Origin: CANKJK01 sp040081715
GTDB lineage: Bacteria; Acidobacteriota; Vicinamibacteria; Vicinamibacterales; UBA2999
Direction of reading: 5' to 3'
Length of the DNA: 64,000 nt
Assembly (NCBI GenBank): GCA_040081715.1
Contig: JBEBFY010000009.1
Location: 85,922-149,921, forward strand
This document shows, piece after piece, positions 9,449-17,230 of this stretch (positions are counted from its first letter, which is position 1; each line of letters begins with the position of its first letter). The notes below the pieces were generated by a model that was given only the letters and a program-made list of their open reading frames with translations, searched no databases and was not told the origin of the DNA. A program made the translations under genes and the position numbers.

Positions 9449-9473
9449 CGCCCGGCCGGATCGGGTCACGGAG

Positions 9474-9508
9474 AAGGCCGGGGGTATCCCCGGCCTTTTC
9501 TGTTTTCT
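9474..9508 (+). terminator. Rho-independent terminator after module A
   Basis: A perfect ten-base-pair stem (AAGGCCGGGG / CCCCGGCCTT, 9474-9483 and 9488-9497) with a GTAT loop is followed by the T-rich run TTCTGTTTTCT. It ends the DUF1592-DUF1552 transcript 25 bases after the stop codon. Confidence 0.9.
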
Positions 9509-9518
9509 CCCGTTGTAT

Positions 9519-9524
9519 TAAGCT
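9519..9524 (+). promoter_or_regulatory. -10-like hexamer of a possible leaderless promoter (fdxA)
   Basis: TAAGCT lies seven bases before the fdxA ATG (9532), with no Shine-Dalgarno sequence between. The overlapping TATTAA at 9516 is an alternative -10. It follows directly after the module A terminator. Confidence 0.35.
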
Positions 9525-9531
9525 TTCGCGC

Positions 9532-9903
9532 ATGCCGTTCATCATCACTGACCCCTGTATCGACACGAAAGACACCGCGTGCGTTGACGTCTGCCCGGTT
9601 GACTGCATTCATCCCCGCAAGGATGAGCCGGAGTACGAAGCGGCGAACATGCTCTACATCCACCCGGAAGAGTGCATCGATTGCGGTGCCTGCGTGCCGG
9701 CGTGCCCCGTGTTGGCGATCTACGACAGCGTGGACTCGACCCCGGAGAGCCAGAAGGATCTCATTGAGGCCAACATGGTGTATCGGCTCGGTGATGCCGA
9801 TGCCATGGCCCAGGGTGAGGCGATCGTCGCGGCACACCGCTTGAAGGAACCGGCGCTGATGGCGATTCCGGGACCCGAGCGCGCGGCGGCCCACCAGAAG
9901 TAG
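9532..9903 (+). CDS. fdxA: Seven-iron ferredoxin (3Fe-4S / 4Fe-4S)
   Basis: 123 residues. Cysteines C9, C17, C21, C25 and C48, C51, C54, C58 give the pattern of FdxA-type ferredoxins. By homology C9, C17 and C58 hold the 3Fe-4S cluster and C21, C48, C51 and C54 the 4Fe-4S cluster. The non-ligand Cys found two residues after the first Cys in Azotobacter FdxA is absent here, which fits a 3Fe-4S site. The C-terminal 60 residues extend the core, as usual in this group. It is a cytoplasmic one-electron carrier. It is monocistronic, between a terminator and a hairpin at 9923, so the partner enzyme cannot be read from the neighbourhood. Confidence 0.93.
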   Translation: MPFIITDPCIDTKDTACVDVCPVDCIHPRKDEPEYEAANMLYIHPEECIDCGACVPACPVLAIYDSVDSTPESQKDLIEANMVYRLGDADAMAQGEAIVAAHRLKEPALMAIPGPERAAAHQK

Positions 9904-9922
9904 GCTCTCCACAACCTCACAT

Positions 9923-9945
9923 GGCGCCCCGCTCCGCGGGGCGCC
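9923..9945. terminator. Perfect inverted repeat between convergent fdxA and the oxidoreductase gene
   Basis: GGCGCCCCGC-TCC-GCGGGGCGCC forms a ten-base-pair stem with a three-base loop. It lies between two converging genes and can fold on either transcript. There is no T-tract on either side. Confidence 0.55.
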
Positions 9946-10026
9946 TCGTCGTGCGCCGCACAGGACGCCCGAGGTGTGCCTGCCGTCAGGCCGTAAGGGC
10001 TTCCCCGACCTGTTTCAGCAGGTTCC

Positions 10027-11502
10027 TCACATCCGCCCGCCGAGGCGCAGCACCATCTTCAGCAGGCGCCGCGCCAGCGGCGTCACCCGCCCGCGCTGGA
10101 AGGCATCGCCGGCCTGACGCACCGCCCCCGCCCACGTGGGATAGGGCGCCACGAACGACGACAGCCTGCTGAGACGCACGCGCGCGTCCATCGCGAGCGC
10201 GAGGAGCGCAATGAGGTCTCCCGCGTGGGCGCCCACGGCCGTCGCCCCGCGAATGCGCCCTCGCTCGTGATACACGCGCAGAAATCCCTCACGGGCATCG
10301 TCGAGCACCGCGCGGTCCAGTTCCGAACACTGCACCGTCAGCGACGCCATCCCCGAGGCGGACGCGTGCTCCGCGTCCACGCCCACATGGGCCACCTCCG
10401 GCATCGTATACGTGCACCACGGGACGGTCAGCGCACTCATGCGCTTCCGCCCGAAGAAGAACGCGTTCTGCACGGCCATGCGCGCGGTCGCATCGGCGGC
10501 ATGGGTGAAGCGCCAGGGCGAGGCCACATCGCCCGCGCCGAACACGCGCCGGTTCGTCGTCCGCAGATGGTCGTCAACCAGCACGCCGGCTGGACCCACC
10601 TGGATGCCGGCCACCTCGAGCGCGAGGTCCTCGACGTTGGGCGAGCGACCGGCGGCCACCACAACCACGTCGGCAGCCAGCGGCTCCTGACCCGGCCAGT
10701 GCACCTGCAACGCCGTGGCGCCGAGCTCGACGTGCCGCTCGACGTGCGACACCGGCGCGCCCAGGCGCATGCGCACACCGGCTGTCTCAAGGGCGGCCGC
10801 CAGCACCGCCGAGGCATCGGGCTCCTCCTTCGGGAGCACCCGGCCCGCGACATCCGCAAGGGTCACCTCGCATCCGAGCCACGCCAGGGCCTGTGACAGC
10901 TCGCACCCAGCCGGACCCGCCCCGAGCACGAGCACCCGCGCCGGCAGGGACTCCTGCTCGAAGAGCGTCTCCGGCGTGAGGACGCCAGCGGCCTCCAGCC
11001 CGGGCACAGCGGGCATGGCGGGTCGCGTGCCCGTCGCCAGCACGGCCCGGCGGAACGCCAATCGCCGGCCCTCCACGTCGACGGCGTCACGCGCGGAGAA
11101 CCGCGCGTGCCCGAAATACACGTCCACGCCGGCCGCGGTGAGCCGTGCCGCCGCGTCGTGGGGCGCAAGCGTTGCGCGCAGGTCCCTGGCGTGGCGCAGG
11201 GCCGCCGCGGCGCCGTCAAAGACACCAGCGGCACCCGCCTCGCGACGCGCCCGGGCGATGCGTCCAGCCGCCAGCAGCGCCTTCGACGGCACGCACCCGG
11301 TGTTCAGGCAGTCGCCGCCAAGCCAATGGCGTTCCACCAGCGCCACCTGCGCGCCCAGGCCCGCCGCCCCCATGGCCGCGACGAGACCCGCAGTCCCCCC
11401 GCCGATGACGACCAGGTCGTACCGGTGGCGCGGGGTGGGGTTCGTCCATCCAGGCGGATGCACATGCGAGAGGTGCCGGGTCGCCGTCTCCATCGTCGTC
11501 AC
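10027..11502 (-). CDS. FAD-dependent pyridine nucleotide-disulfide oxidoreductase (mercuric-reductase-like)
   Basis: 491 residues. An extension of about 25 residues precedes the FAD-binding motif VVIGGGTAGLVAA. The redox-active disulfide GGDCLNTGCVPSKAL follows (about 63-77), then the NAD(P)H domain (VLGAGPAGCELSQALA) and the second FAD motif (GAGDVA). The C-terminal dimerisation domain lacks the HPTxxE catalytic motif of lipoamide and glutathione reductases and reads PYPTWAG instead. It also lacks the C-terminal Cys pair of true mercuric reductases. It thus belongs to the MerA-like/LpdA-like group often annotated mercuric reductase without metal function. Substrate unknown. ATG 11493 is an alternative start. 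It is encoded alone and convergent with fdxA; a link to that ferredoxin is not supported. Confidence 0.82.
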   Translation of the reverse strand: MTTMETATRHLSHVHPPGWTNPTPRHRYDLVVIGGGTAGLVAAMGAAGLGAQVALVERHWLGGDCLNTGCVPSKALLAAGRIARARREAGAAGVFDGAAAALRHARDLRATLAPHDAAARLTAAGVDVYFGHARFSARDAVDVEGRRLAFRRAVLATGTRPAMPAVPGLEAAGVLTPETLFEQESLPARVLVLGAGPAGCELSQALAWLGCEVTLADVAGRVLPKEEPDASAVLAAALETAGVRMRLGAPVSHVERHVELGATALQVHWPGQEPLAADVVVVAAGRSPNVEDLALEVAGIQVGPAGVLVDDHLRTTNRRVFGAGDVASPWRFTHAADATARMAVQNAFFFGRKRMSALTVPWCTYTMPEVAHVGVDAEHASASGMASLTVQCSELDRAVLDDAREGFLRVYHERGRIRGATAVGAHAGDLIALLALAMDARVRLSRLSSFVAPYPTWAGAVRQAGDAFQRGRVTPLARRLLKMVLRLGGRM

Positions 11503-11579
11503 AGCAGGAACACTACCGCGCGCACCGAATGCCCCGTCGCCTCACCGGCGGCGGCCGCGTCGATCTGGACGTGGCGGCG

Positions 11580-12215
11580 TCAGGGCGCGAGGCGTTCCCG
11601 GCGCCAGAGGCCGGAGTCCGTCCGCACGAACCGGAGACGGTCGTGCAGCCGGTGGAGACGGCCCTGCCAGAACTCGATCTCGTCGGGCACGATCCTGAAT
11701 CCTCCCCACCACGACGGCCGGGGCACTCGCGTGTCGGCAAAGCGGGCAGCCGCCTCCTCGAACAGGCGGTCCAAGGTCTCTCGGCTATCGACGACGGCGC
11801 TCTGCCGCGACGCATACACGCTCATCTGGCTCTCGAGCGGACGCGAGGCGAAGTACGCATCCGACTCGGCACCAGGTACCCGCGCGATCCGTCCTTCCAC
11901 TCGCACCTGCCGCGCGGCACTGTGCCAGTGAAACAACAGCGCGCCATGCGGGTTCTGCGCCAGGTCGCGCGCCTTCCGGCTCTCGTAGTTGGTGAAGAAC
12001 ACCAGACCCTGACGGTCCGCGTCCTTCAGCAGAACCGTGCGCACTGACGGCCGTCCGTCTGGCGTGGCCGTTGCGAGGGCCATCGCGGTCGGGTCGACCT
12101 CGTCCCGGCAGGCATCCTGGAACCACCGATCGAAGAGCACGAATGGGTCATCGCCCGCCTCGGCCTCGAGGAGCGGATTGCCCGGGTAGTCGCGCCGCAG
12201 GCTGTCGATGGACAT
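11580..12215 (-). CDS. pdxH: Pyridoxamine 5'-phosphate oxidase
   Basis: 211 residues, the usual length. It oxidises pyridoxamine or pyridoxine 5'-phosphate to PLP with FMN and O2. The family signatures are visible: RPSVRTVLLKD near residue 55 (FMN-binding strand), GLVFFTNYESRKARDL (70-85), RVEGRI, and the C-terminal EFWQGRLHRLHDR and RRERLAP ending. The start ATG overlaps the clpA stop (TGATG, 12213-12217), so pdxH is translated as the last gene of the clpS-clpA-pdxH operon. Placing a vitamin B6 enzyme with the Clp genes is unusual, but the overlap makes co-expression firm. Confidence 0.95.
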   Translation of the reverse strand: MSIDSLRRDYPGNPLLEAEAGDDPFVLFDRWFQDACRDEVDPTAMALATATPDGRPSVRTVLLKDADRQGLVFFTNYESRKARDLAQNPHGALLFHWHSAARQVRVEGRIARVPGAESDAYFASRPLESQMSVYASRQSAVVDSRETLDRLFEEAAARFADTRVPRPSWWGGFRIVPDEIEFWQGRLHRLHDRLRFVRTDSGLWRRERLAP

Positions 12216-14470
12216 CAGTCGCCGCTCCTCACGCGGATCACGTCGCCGTCGACGTCGATGACGGCTCGGCCGCCGGAGGCGAGCGCCCCGAAGAGCAACA
12301 GTTCCGAGAGCGGCTTCTTGACGACGCGGTCGATCAGCCGCCCCATTGGACGCGCGCCGAAGGCACGGTCGAACCCGTGCGTCGCGAGCCAGTGCCGGGC
12401 GGCATCGGTGATCTCGACGCTCACACCCCTGGCCACCACGAGCCCGCGCAGTTCGTCGATGTGCTTGTCCACGACCCTGGCGATGACCTCAGGACCGAGC
12501 GGGAGGAAGGTCACCGTCTGATCCAGGCGGTTTCGGAACTCCGGCGTAAACATCCGCTCCAGCGCACCGCGGCTGGACGCGCCTTCGCCGGTCTCGGCGA
12601 AGCCGAGGCGACGATCCGAGAGGTCACGCGCGCCCGCGTTGGTGGTCATGATCAGAATCACGTGGCGGAAGTCCGCCTCGCGGCCGTGGGAGTCCGTCAG
12701 CGTGGCGTGGTCCATCACCTGCAGGAGGATGCCGAACAGGTCCGGGTGTGCTTTCTCGATCTCGTCCAGCAGCAGCACCGCATGGGGCGTCTTGCGGACG
12801 GCGTCGATGAGCAGCCCGCCTTCCTCGAAGCCGACATAGCCAGGCGGCGCGCCGATCAGGCGCGACACGGCATGCTTCTCCATGTACTCCGACATGTCGT
12901 AGCGCAGGAACGACACTCCCAGGATGCGCGCCAGTTGCCGCGCCAGTTCCGTCTTGCCGACGCCGGTCGGTCCGGCGAACAGGAAGCTCCCGATCGGCTT
13001 GTCCGCCGAACGGAGGCCGGACCGCGCCAGCCTGATGGCGGAGGCGACCTCTGCCACGGCAGCGTCCTGCCCGAAGATCACCGTGCCCAGTTCGGTGTCG
13101 AGCGTCTTCAGCGCCGCCCGATCGTCCGCCGACACCGCTGCCACCGGCACACGCGCCATCCTCGCCACGACGGCTTCGATCTGCGGCGTATCAATGACGG
13201 CGGCGCGCGCGGCCGGGGCCTTCAGCTTCTCGGCCGCGCCAGATTCATCCATGACGTCGATGGCCTTGTCGGGCAGGTGCAGGTCCTTCAGGTGCTTCGC
13301 CGAGAGCCGGACCGCCGCTTCGAGGCCGGCGTCACTGTAGCGGACGCCGTGGTGCGCCTCGTAGTGCGACCGCAGCCCCTTCAGAATGGCGATGGTGTCG
13401 TCTTCGGACGGCTCCAGCACGTCGATCTTCTGGAAGCGCCGCGACAGCGCGCGGTCGCGGTCGAAGGATTGCTTGACGTCGCTGAAGGTCGTGGACCCGA
13501 TGCAGCGGAGGCTCCCACTGGCGAGCGCCGGCTTCAGCAGGTTCCCGGCATCCATCGCCCCGCCCGAGGCGGAACCCGCGCCCACCAGCGTGTGGATCTC
13601 GTCGATGAACACGATGGCCCGCGGTTCCTCGGCCAGCCGGTCCAGCACCTGCTTGATCCGCTCCTCGAAGTCTCCGCGATAGCGGGTACCCGCCACGAGG
13701 GCACCGAGGTCGAGCGCGTAGATGCGCGCGCCCGCGAGCGGCTCCGGTACCTCACCGTCGTGGATCCGGAGCGCCAGCCCTTCGGCCAGCGCCGTCTTGC
13801 CGACTCCGGGTTCTCCCACCAGCAACGGGTTGTTCTTCCGGCGCCGGCACAGCACCTGGATCATCCGCTCCAGTTCCAGCGCCCGGCCGATGAGCGGGTC
13901 CACGCCCCCGGCCGCCGCCTTCGCCACCAGGTCGGTCGCGAACGCCTCCAGCGGATCACGTGTGGTGGCGGGCACATCCGGGTCGTCGCCATCGCCGGGC
14001 GTGCCGGCCGGATCCTCGGCCCCATGCGAGATGACCTTGAGCAGGCGCAGGCGGTCCACGCCGTGCCCCCGCAGGAAGAACGCCGCGTGACTCTCCCGTT
14101 CCTGCAGGATGAAGACGAGCAGGGACCCGCTGTCGACGTGGCGTGCGCTCGACGAAGCCGCGTGCACGACGGCGTGCTGAATCACGCGATCAAAGCCAAG
14201 GGTCGGCTCCGGCTCCGCGCGCCGGCTGGACGGCACTGGCGGGAACGCTTCATTGAGGATGCCATCGAGCTGCGAGGCCAGTGCGTCTACCGGCACCCGC
14301 ATCGCGGTCAGGAGCCCGCGCGCGCCAGGTTCCTGTGTCAGCGCGAGCAGCAGGTGCTCGAGTCCGACGGTATCGTGGCGGCGGTCACCGGCGATCCGAA
14401 ACGCCCGCTGAATGCTCTCCATCGTTTCGGAGGCAAAGGGGACGCGCGGAGACTGACTTCGCTCACTCAT
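12215..14470 (-). CDS. clpA: ClpA, ATP-dependent Clp protease ATP-binding subunit
   Basis: 751 residues, typical ClpA. An N-terminal Clp_N double repeat (1-145, ClpS docking site) is followed by AAA+ module D1 with Walker A GEPGVGKTALAEG and Walker B VFIDEIH. Module D2 has Walker A GPTGVGKTELARQ, VGFEEGG and LLLDEIEKAH, then the C-terminal D2-small domain. A RLGF tripeptide region before FTPEFRNRLD corresponds to the ClpP-docking IGL/IGF loop. It unfolds substrates delivered by ClpS and feeds them to ClpP, which is not in this window. The start overlaps the clpS stop by ATGA (14467-14470). Confidence 0.97.
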   Translation of the reverse strand: MSERSQSPRVPFASETMESIQRAFRIAGDRRHDTVGLEHLLLALTQEPGARGLLTAMRVPVDALASQLDGILNEAFPPVPSSRRAEPEPTLGFDRVIQHAVVHAASSSARHVDSGSLLVFILQERESHAAFFLRGHGVDRLRLLKVISHGAEDPAGTPGDGDDPDVPATTRDPLEAFATDLVAKAAAGGVDPLIGRALELERMIQVLCRRRKNNPLLVGEPGVGKTALAEGLALRIHDGEVPEPLAGARIYALDLGALVAGTRYRGDFEERIKQVLDRLAEEPRAIVFIDEIHTLVGAGSASGGAMDAGNLLKPALASGSLRCIGSTTFSDVKQSFDRDRALSRRFQKIDVLEPSEDDTIAILKGLRSHYEAHHGVRYSDAGLEAAVRLSAKHLKDLHLPDKAIDVMDESGAAEKLKAPAARAAVIDTPQIEAVVARMARVPVAAVSADDRAALKTLDTELGTVIFGQDAAVAEVASAIRLARSGLRSADKPIGSFLFAGPTGVGKTELARQLARILGVSFLRYDMSEYMEKHAVSRLIGAPPGYVGFEEGGLLIDAVRKTPHAVLLLDEIEKAHPDLFGILLQVMDHATLTDSHGREADFRHVILIMTTNAGARDLSDRRLGFAETGEGASSRGALERMFTPEFRNRLDQTVTFLPLGPEVIARVVDKHIDELRGLVVARGVSVEITDAARHWLATHGFDRAFGARPMGRLIDRVVKKPLSELLLFGALASGGRAVIDVDGDVIRVRSGD

Positions 14471-14778
14471 GCTTCAGGCTCCGTGGTGATGCGCAGGGGG
14501 AACTCGTGCTGCTCGGCCAGTTGCTGCGCGCTGTGCGCCTTGGTGTCAGCGACATCCCGCGTGAAGACGCCGGCGATCCCCGTCCCGCTCTTGTGCACGC
14601 TCAGCATGATCGCGAACGCCTCCTCGTGCACCTTGCCGAACACGGTCTCGAGCACCCACACCACGAACTCCTGCGTGGTGTAGTCGTCGTTGTGCAGAAG
14701 CACCCGCCAGAGCCGCGGATGCGCGAGCTGCTGATCCTGGCGCGTCTCCTCAAGCACGGACTCGCGTGGAGCAGGCAT
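14467..14778 (-). CDS. clpS: ClpS adaptor
   Basis: 103 residues from ATG 14778; longer upstream readings run into the aat 3' end. The ClpS core HNDDYTTQEFVVWVLETVF binds N-degron residues (the NDD loop and following helix form the pocket). The C-terminal half has the conserved VHKSGTGIAG. It delivers proteins with Leu/Phe/Tyr/Trp N-termini to ClpA. It is co-directional with aat 16 bases upstream and overlaps clpA downstream. There is no Shine-Dalgarno sequence, and TACAAT lies nine bases before the ATG, suggesting a near-leaderless promoter inside the end of aat. Confidence 0.96.
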   Translation of the reverse strand: MPAPRESVLEETRQDQQLAHPRLWRVLLHNDDYTTQEFVVWVLETVFGKVHEEAFAIMLSVHKSGTGIAGVFTRDVADTKAHSAQQLAEQHEFPLRITTEPEA

Positions 14779-14787
14779 CGCGACTCG

Positions 14788-14793
14788 ATTGTA
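14788..14793 (-). promoter_or_regulatory. -10-like hexamer upstream of clpS
   Basis: TACAAT on the minus strand ends nine bases before the clpS ATG (14778). It lies at and just before the aat stop codon, so clpS-clpA-pdxH may be transcribed independently of aat. Confidence 0.4.
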
Positions 14794-14794
14794 C

Positions 14795-15505
14795 TCAGAA
14801 GGTTTCGGCCAGATCGGGGTCGAACCGCCACTGTGGCGGAGGCGGCTCCGCGATGCACGCGGTGAGCCGTCGCTGAAACTCCGCCCGGGGAATCTCACGC
14901 GCCCCCAGCGAGGCGAGATGACCCGTCTCTGCCTGGCAATCGATCATCGGAAATCCCCAGCGGCCGAGCTGCCGGGCCAGCCAGGCCAGTGCCACCTTCG
15001 AGCCGTCGGTGCGCCGCGTGAACATCGACTCGCCGTAGAACATCCGGCCGATCGACACACCGTACAGTCCTCCGGCGAGTTCATCACCCGCCCACGCCTC
15101 GACGGTGTGCATGTGTCCCCGCGCGTGCAGTTCGAGGTAGGCCTGCCGGATCTCCGCCGTAATCCACGTGCCGTCGCTGCCGTCCCTGGGCCCGGCGCAG
15201 GCATCGACGACCTGTGCCGGCGCCTCGTCGTACGAGACGCGGAACGCGCCAGACCGGAGACGCTTGCGCAGCGACCGCGACACGCGCAGCTCGGACGGCA
15301 CCAGCACCATCCGGGGATCGGGACTCCACCACAGGAGCGGCTCGCCCTCCCCATCGGGCCACGGGAAGATGCCCTGGCGGTACGCCTCGAGCAGCCGTGC
15401 CACGGACACCTCGCCGCCGGCGGCCAGCAGGCCGTTGGGCCGTGCGAGCGCACGGTCAACAGAGGGAAACGGCTCGCCGGGAGCGAGCCATGGCACCATG
15501 GGCAT
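14795..15505 (-). CDS. aat: Leucyl/phenylalanyl-tRNA--protein transferase
   Basis: 236 residues. It transfers Leu or Phe from aminoacyl-tRNA to N-terminal Arg/Lys of proteins, creating ClpS-recognised N-degrons. Family motifs: GLLAAGGEVSVARLLEAYRQ, GIFPWP, LLWWSPDPRMVL (50-70), GTWITAEIRQAYLELHARG (about 110-128), GGLYGVSIGRMFYGESMF (about 145-162), DCQ and H of the C-terminal half. ATG 15499 is an alternative start. It lies directly upstream of clpS-clpA, so tag writer, adaptor and unfoldase are adjacent. It is divergent from gluQ with only 17 bases between the chosen start codons. Confidence 0.95.
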   Translation of the reverse strand: MPMVPWLAPGEPFPSVDRALARPNGLLAAGGEVSVARLLEAYRQGIFPWPDGEGEPLLWWSPDPRMVLVPSELRVSRSLRKRLRSGAFRVSYDEAPAQVVDACAGPRDGSDGTWITAEIRQAYLELHARGHMHTVEAWAGDELAGGLYGVSIGRMFYGESMFTRRTDGSKVALAWLARQLGRWGFPMIDCQAETGHLASLGAREIPRAEFQRRLTACIAEPPPPQWRFDPDLAETF

Positions 15506-15522
15506 TCAGTGGCCTGTTACGA

Positions 15523-16461
15523 ATGGACTGTCTGGACGTAGCCGCGCTCGCGGCACGGCTGCCGCCGTCGCCGCGGACACGATTCGCGCCTTCACCAACA
15601 GGGTACCTGCACCTGGGCCACGTCGTGAATGCGCTCTATGTGTGGGGGCTCACGGCACACCTGAACGGCCGTGTGCTGCTCCGCTTCGAGACCCACGACC
15701 AGATCCGGTCGCGGGCCGAGTACGTGCAGGCCATCACCGAGGACCTCGACTGGCTGGGCTTTCATGCGGACGAGGGTCCCGTCGACCAGACAGATGACGG
15801 CCGGTACGCAGGCGCCCTCGCCGGACTGGCGGAGGCGGGGCACGTCTACGTTTGCGGCTGCTCCCGGAAGGACTGGGTAGAGCCGGCCGACGGTGCGGCG
15901 ACCCCGAGCGTCTACGATGGCCGCTGCCGGGACCGTGGCCTCGCGGACGGGCCGGGGCGGTCGCTGCGCTTCAAGGTGCAGCCCGGAACGGAATCCTTCG
16001 AGGATGGTCGCGGCGTGCTGCACGACCAGGATCCGCTGCGGCTGAACGGCGACATCATCCTGCGTGACCGCGATGGCCAGTGGAGCTACCACCTGGCGGT
16101 GACCGTGGACGACCGCGATCAGGGCATCGACTTCGTCATCCGCGGGGAAGACCTCCTCGACGCGACCGGGGTCCAGTTGCGGTTGACGCGGATGCTCGGC
16201 CGGCCCCGGCCGCCCGTGTTCCTCCATCACGCCCTGCTCATGGCCGAACCCGGCAGGAAGCTCAGCAAGTCCAACCGGGACACCGGCGTGCGTGACCTGC
16301 GGGCGACGGGCGCGTCGCCGGCGGAGGTGATCGGCCTCGCGGCGTACCGGGCCGGACTTACTGCCACAGCCGGCCCGCTGAGGGCGCAGGATGCCGCGGC
16401 GATGGTCGGGAGCGGCCCTGGGCCGGGCACCGTCCGCGCACGGACACGCGTCTTGGGTTAG
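15523..16461 (+). CDS. gluQ: Glutamyl-Q tRNA(Asp) synthetase
   Basis: 312 residues from ATG 15523; ATG 15490 would overlap the divergent aat start. It is a GluRS paralogue without an anticodon-binding domain that glutamylates queuosine in tRNA-Asp. Motifs: RFAPSPTGYLHLGHV (HIGH-type HLGH), zinc ligands CGC and YDGRC (about 111-130), and KLSKS near residue 247 (KMSKS-type). The length and the lack of a C-terminal anticodon domain separate it from full GluRS. The C-terminal 30 residues after AAYRAGL are low-complexity. Its stop codon overlaps the -10 hexamer of the next gene. Confidence 0.92.
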   Translation: MDCLDVAALAARLPPSPRTRFAPSPTGYLHLGHVVNALYVWGLTAHLNGRVLLRFETHDQIRSRAEYVQAITEDLDWLGFHADEGPVDQTDDGRYAGALAGLAEAGHVYVCGCSRKDWVEPADGAATPSVYDGRCRDRGLADGPGRSLRFKVQPGTESFEDGRGVLHDQDPLRLNGDIILRDRDGQWSYHLAVTVDDRDQGIDFVIRGEDLLDATGVQLRLTRMLGRPRPPVFLHHALLMAEPGRKLSKSNRDTGVRDLRATGASPAEVIGLAAYRAGLTATAGPLRAQDAAAMVGSGPGPGTVRARTRVLG

Positions 16462-16464
16462 AAT
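16459..16464 (+). promoter_or_regulatory. -10 hexamer of the RRM gene overlapping the gluQ stop codon
   Basis: TAGAAT begins with the TAG stop of gluQ (16459-16461). It would give a leader of about 40 bases before the TTG start at 16513, which does carry a GAGG site, unlike the leaderless candidates. No convincing -35 is visible. Confidence 0.45.
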
Positions 16465-16512
16465 CAGGCCCCAACCCGGCGTTCTGGCCGGAACGCACCT
16501 CACGAGGCTCCA

Positions 16513-17211
16513 TTGTCAGTCCGTCTCTTCGTCGGCAATCTCCCCTACAGCGCAACGGAGGCTGATCTCCGCGCCCACTTCACCCAGGTCGCGGAACCCT
16601 CGCACGTGGCCATGCCCGTGGACCGCGAAACGGGCCGCCCGCGTGGCTTCGCGTTCGTCGAGTTCGTCGAACGGGAGAAGGCGGAGGCGGTCATCAGCCG
16701 CTTCAACGAGCAGCCGTTCCTGGGCAGGAGCCTCGCGGTCAGCGAGGCACGGGCCCGCGAGGACCGGCCGGCGGGTGGTGGCTTCGGCGGCCCGAGACCC
16801 ATGCCCGGAGGTGGCGGCTTCGGTGGCCCCCGACCAGGCGGGGGTGGCTTCGGTGGTCCCAGGCCGGGCCCTGGTGGCTTTGGTCCGCGACCCGGAGGCG
16901 CAGGCTTTGGCCCGCCGAGCGGCCCCCCGGGGAGCCGTGACCGGTCAGCCAACTTCGGTCCCCCCGCGCCGCCCAAGCGGCTACGCGGCAAGAAGGGCGC
17001 CCAGCAGGACAGCAAGCCCAAGGGGCCGATCAAGGAACGGGGCGGTGGCCGGATCTACGCCGTGGACGATCCGGAAGACGGCGAGGTGGGCGAATTCGAG
17101 AACTTCGCCGTGCGCGCGCCCGAGGATGAGAAGGACGACGCGAGCCCCACGGTCGAGAGCGGCGCGAAGGGCGAGGCCGACGTCCTGGACGACGGCGACG
17201 ACGACGAATAG
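16513..17211 (+). CDS. RRM-domain RNA-binding protein with Gly-rich tail
   Basis: 232 residues from a TTG start (16513) with GAGG nine bases upstream. An RRM spans residues 2-80, with RNP2 LFVGNL (5-10) and RNP1 RGFAFVEF (44-51) intact, so RNA binding is likely. From about 88 to 150 there is a Gly/Pro/Phe/Arg low-complexity tract (repeated GGGGFGGPRP). Then comes a basic patch (KRLRGKKGAQ) and an acidic C-terminus ending DDGDDDE. Bacterial RRM proteins of this type (as in cyanobacteria) are often about 90-140 residues, so the long basic-then-acidic tail is unusual. The FGG-type tract is of the sort that drives condensates in other proteins; that is inference here. It may assist cold adaptation or RNA folding. 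Confidence 0.88.
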   Translation: MSVRLFVGNLPYSATEADLRAHFTQVAEPSHVAMPVDRETGRPRGFAFVEFVEREKAEAVISRFNEQPFLGRSLAVSEARAREDRPAGGGFGGPRPMPGGGGFGGPRPGGGGFGGPRPGPGGFGPRPGGAGFGPPSGPPGSRDRSANFGPPAPPKRLRGKKGAQQDSKPKGPIKERGGGRIYAVDDPEDGEVGEFENFAVRAPEDEKDDASPTVESGAKGEADVLDDGDDDE

Positions 17212-17230
17212 AGGCGACGTTCGCTGGATG

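Noticed and set aside
10027..11502. Mercury-resistance gene
   Set aside because: No C-terminal Cys pair, no MerR/MerT neighbours; only the general flavin disulfide-reductase fold is supported.
12071..14683. Long open frame on the plus strand opposite clpA
   Set aside because: It is an antisense shadow of clpA, typical of high-GC coding DNA; its product is Arg/His/Gln-rich without a recognisable domain.
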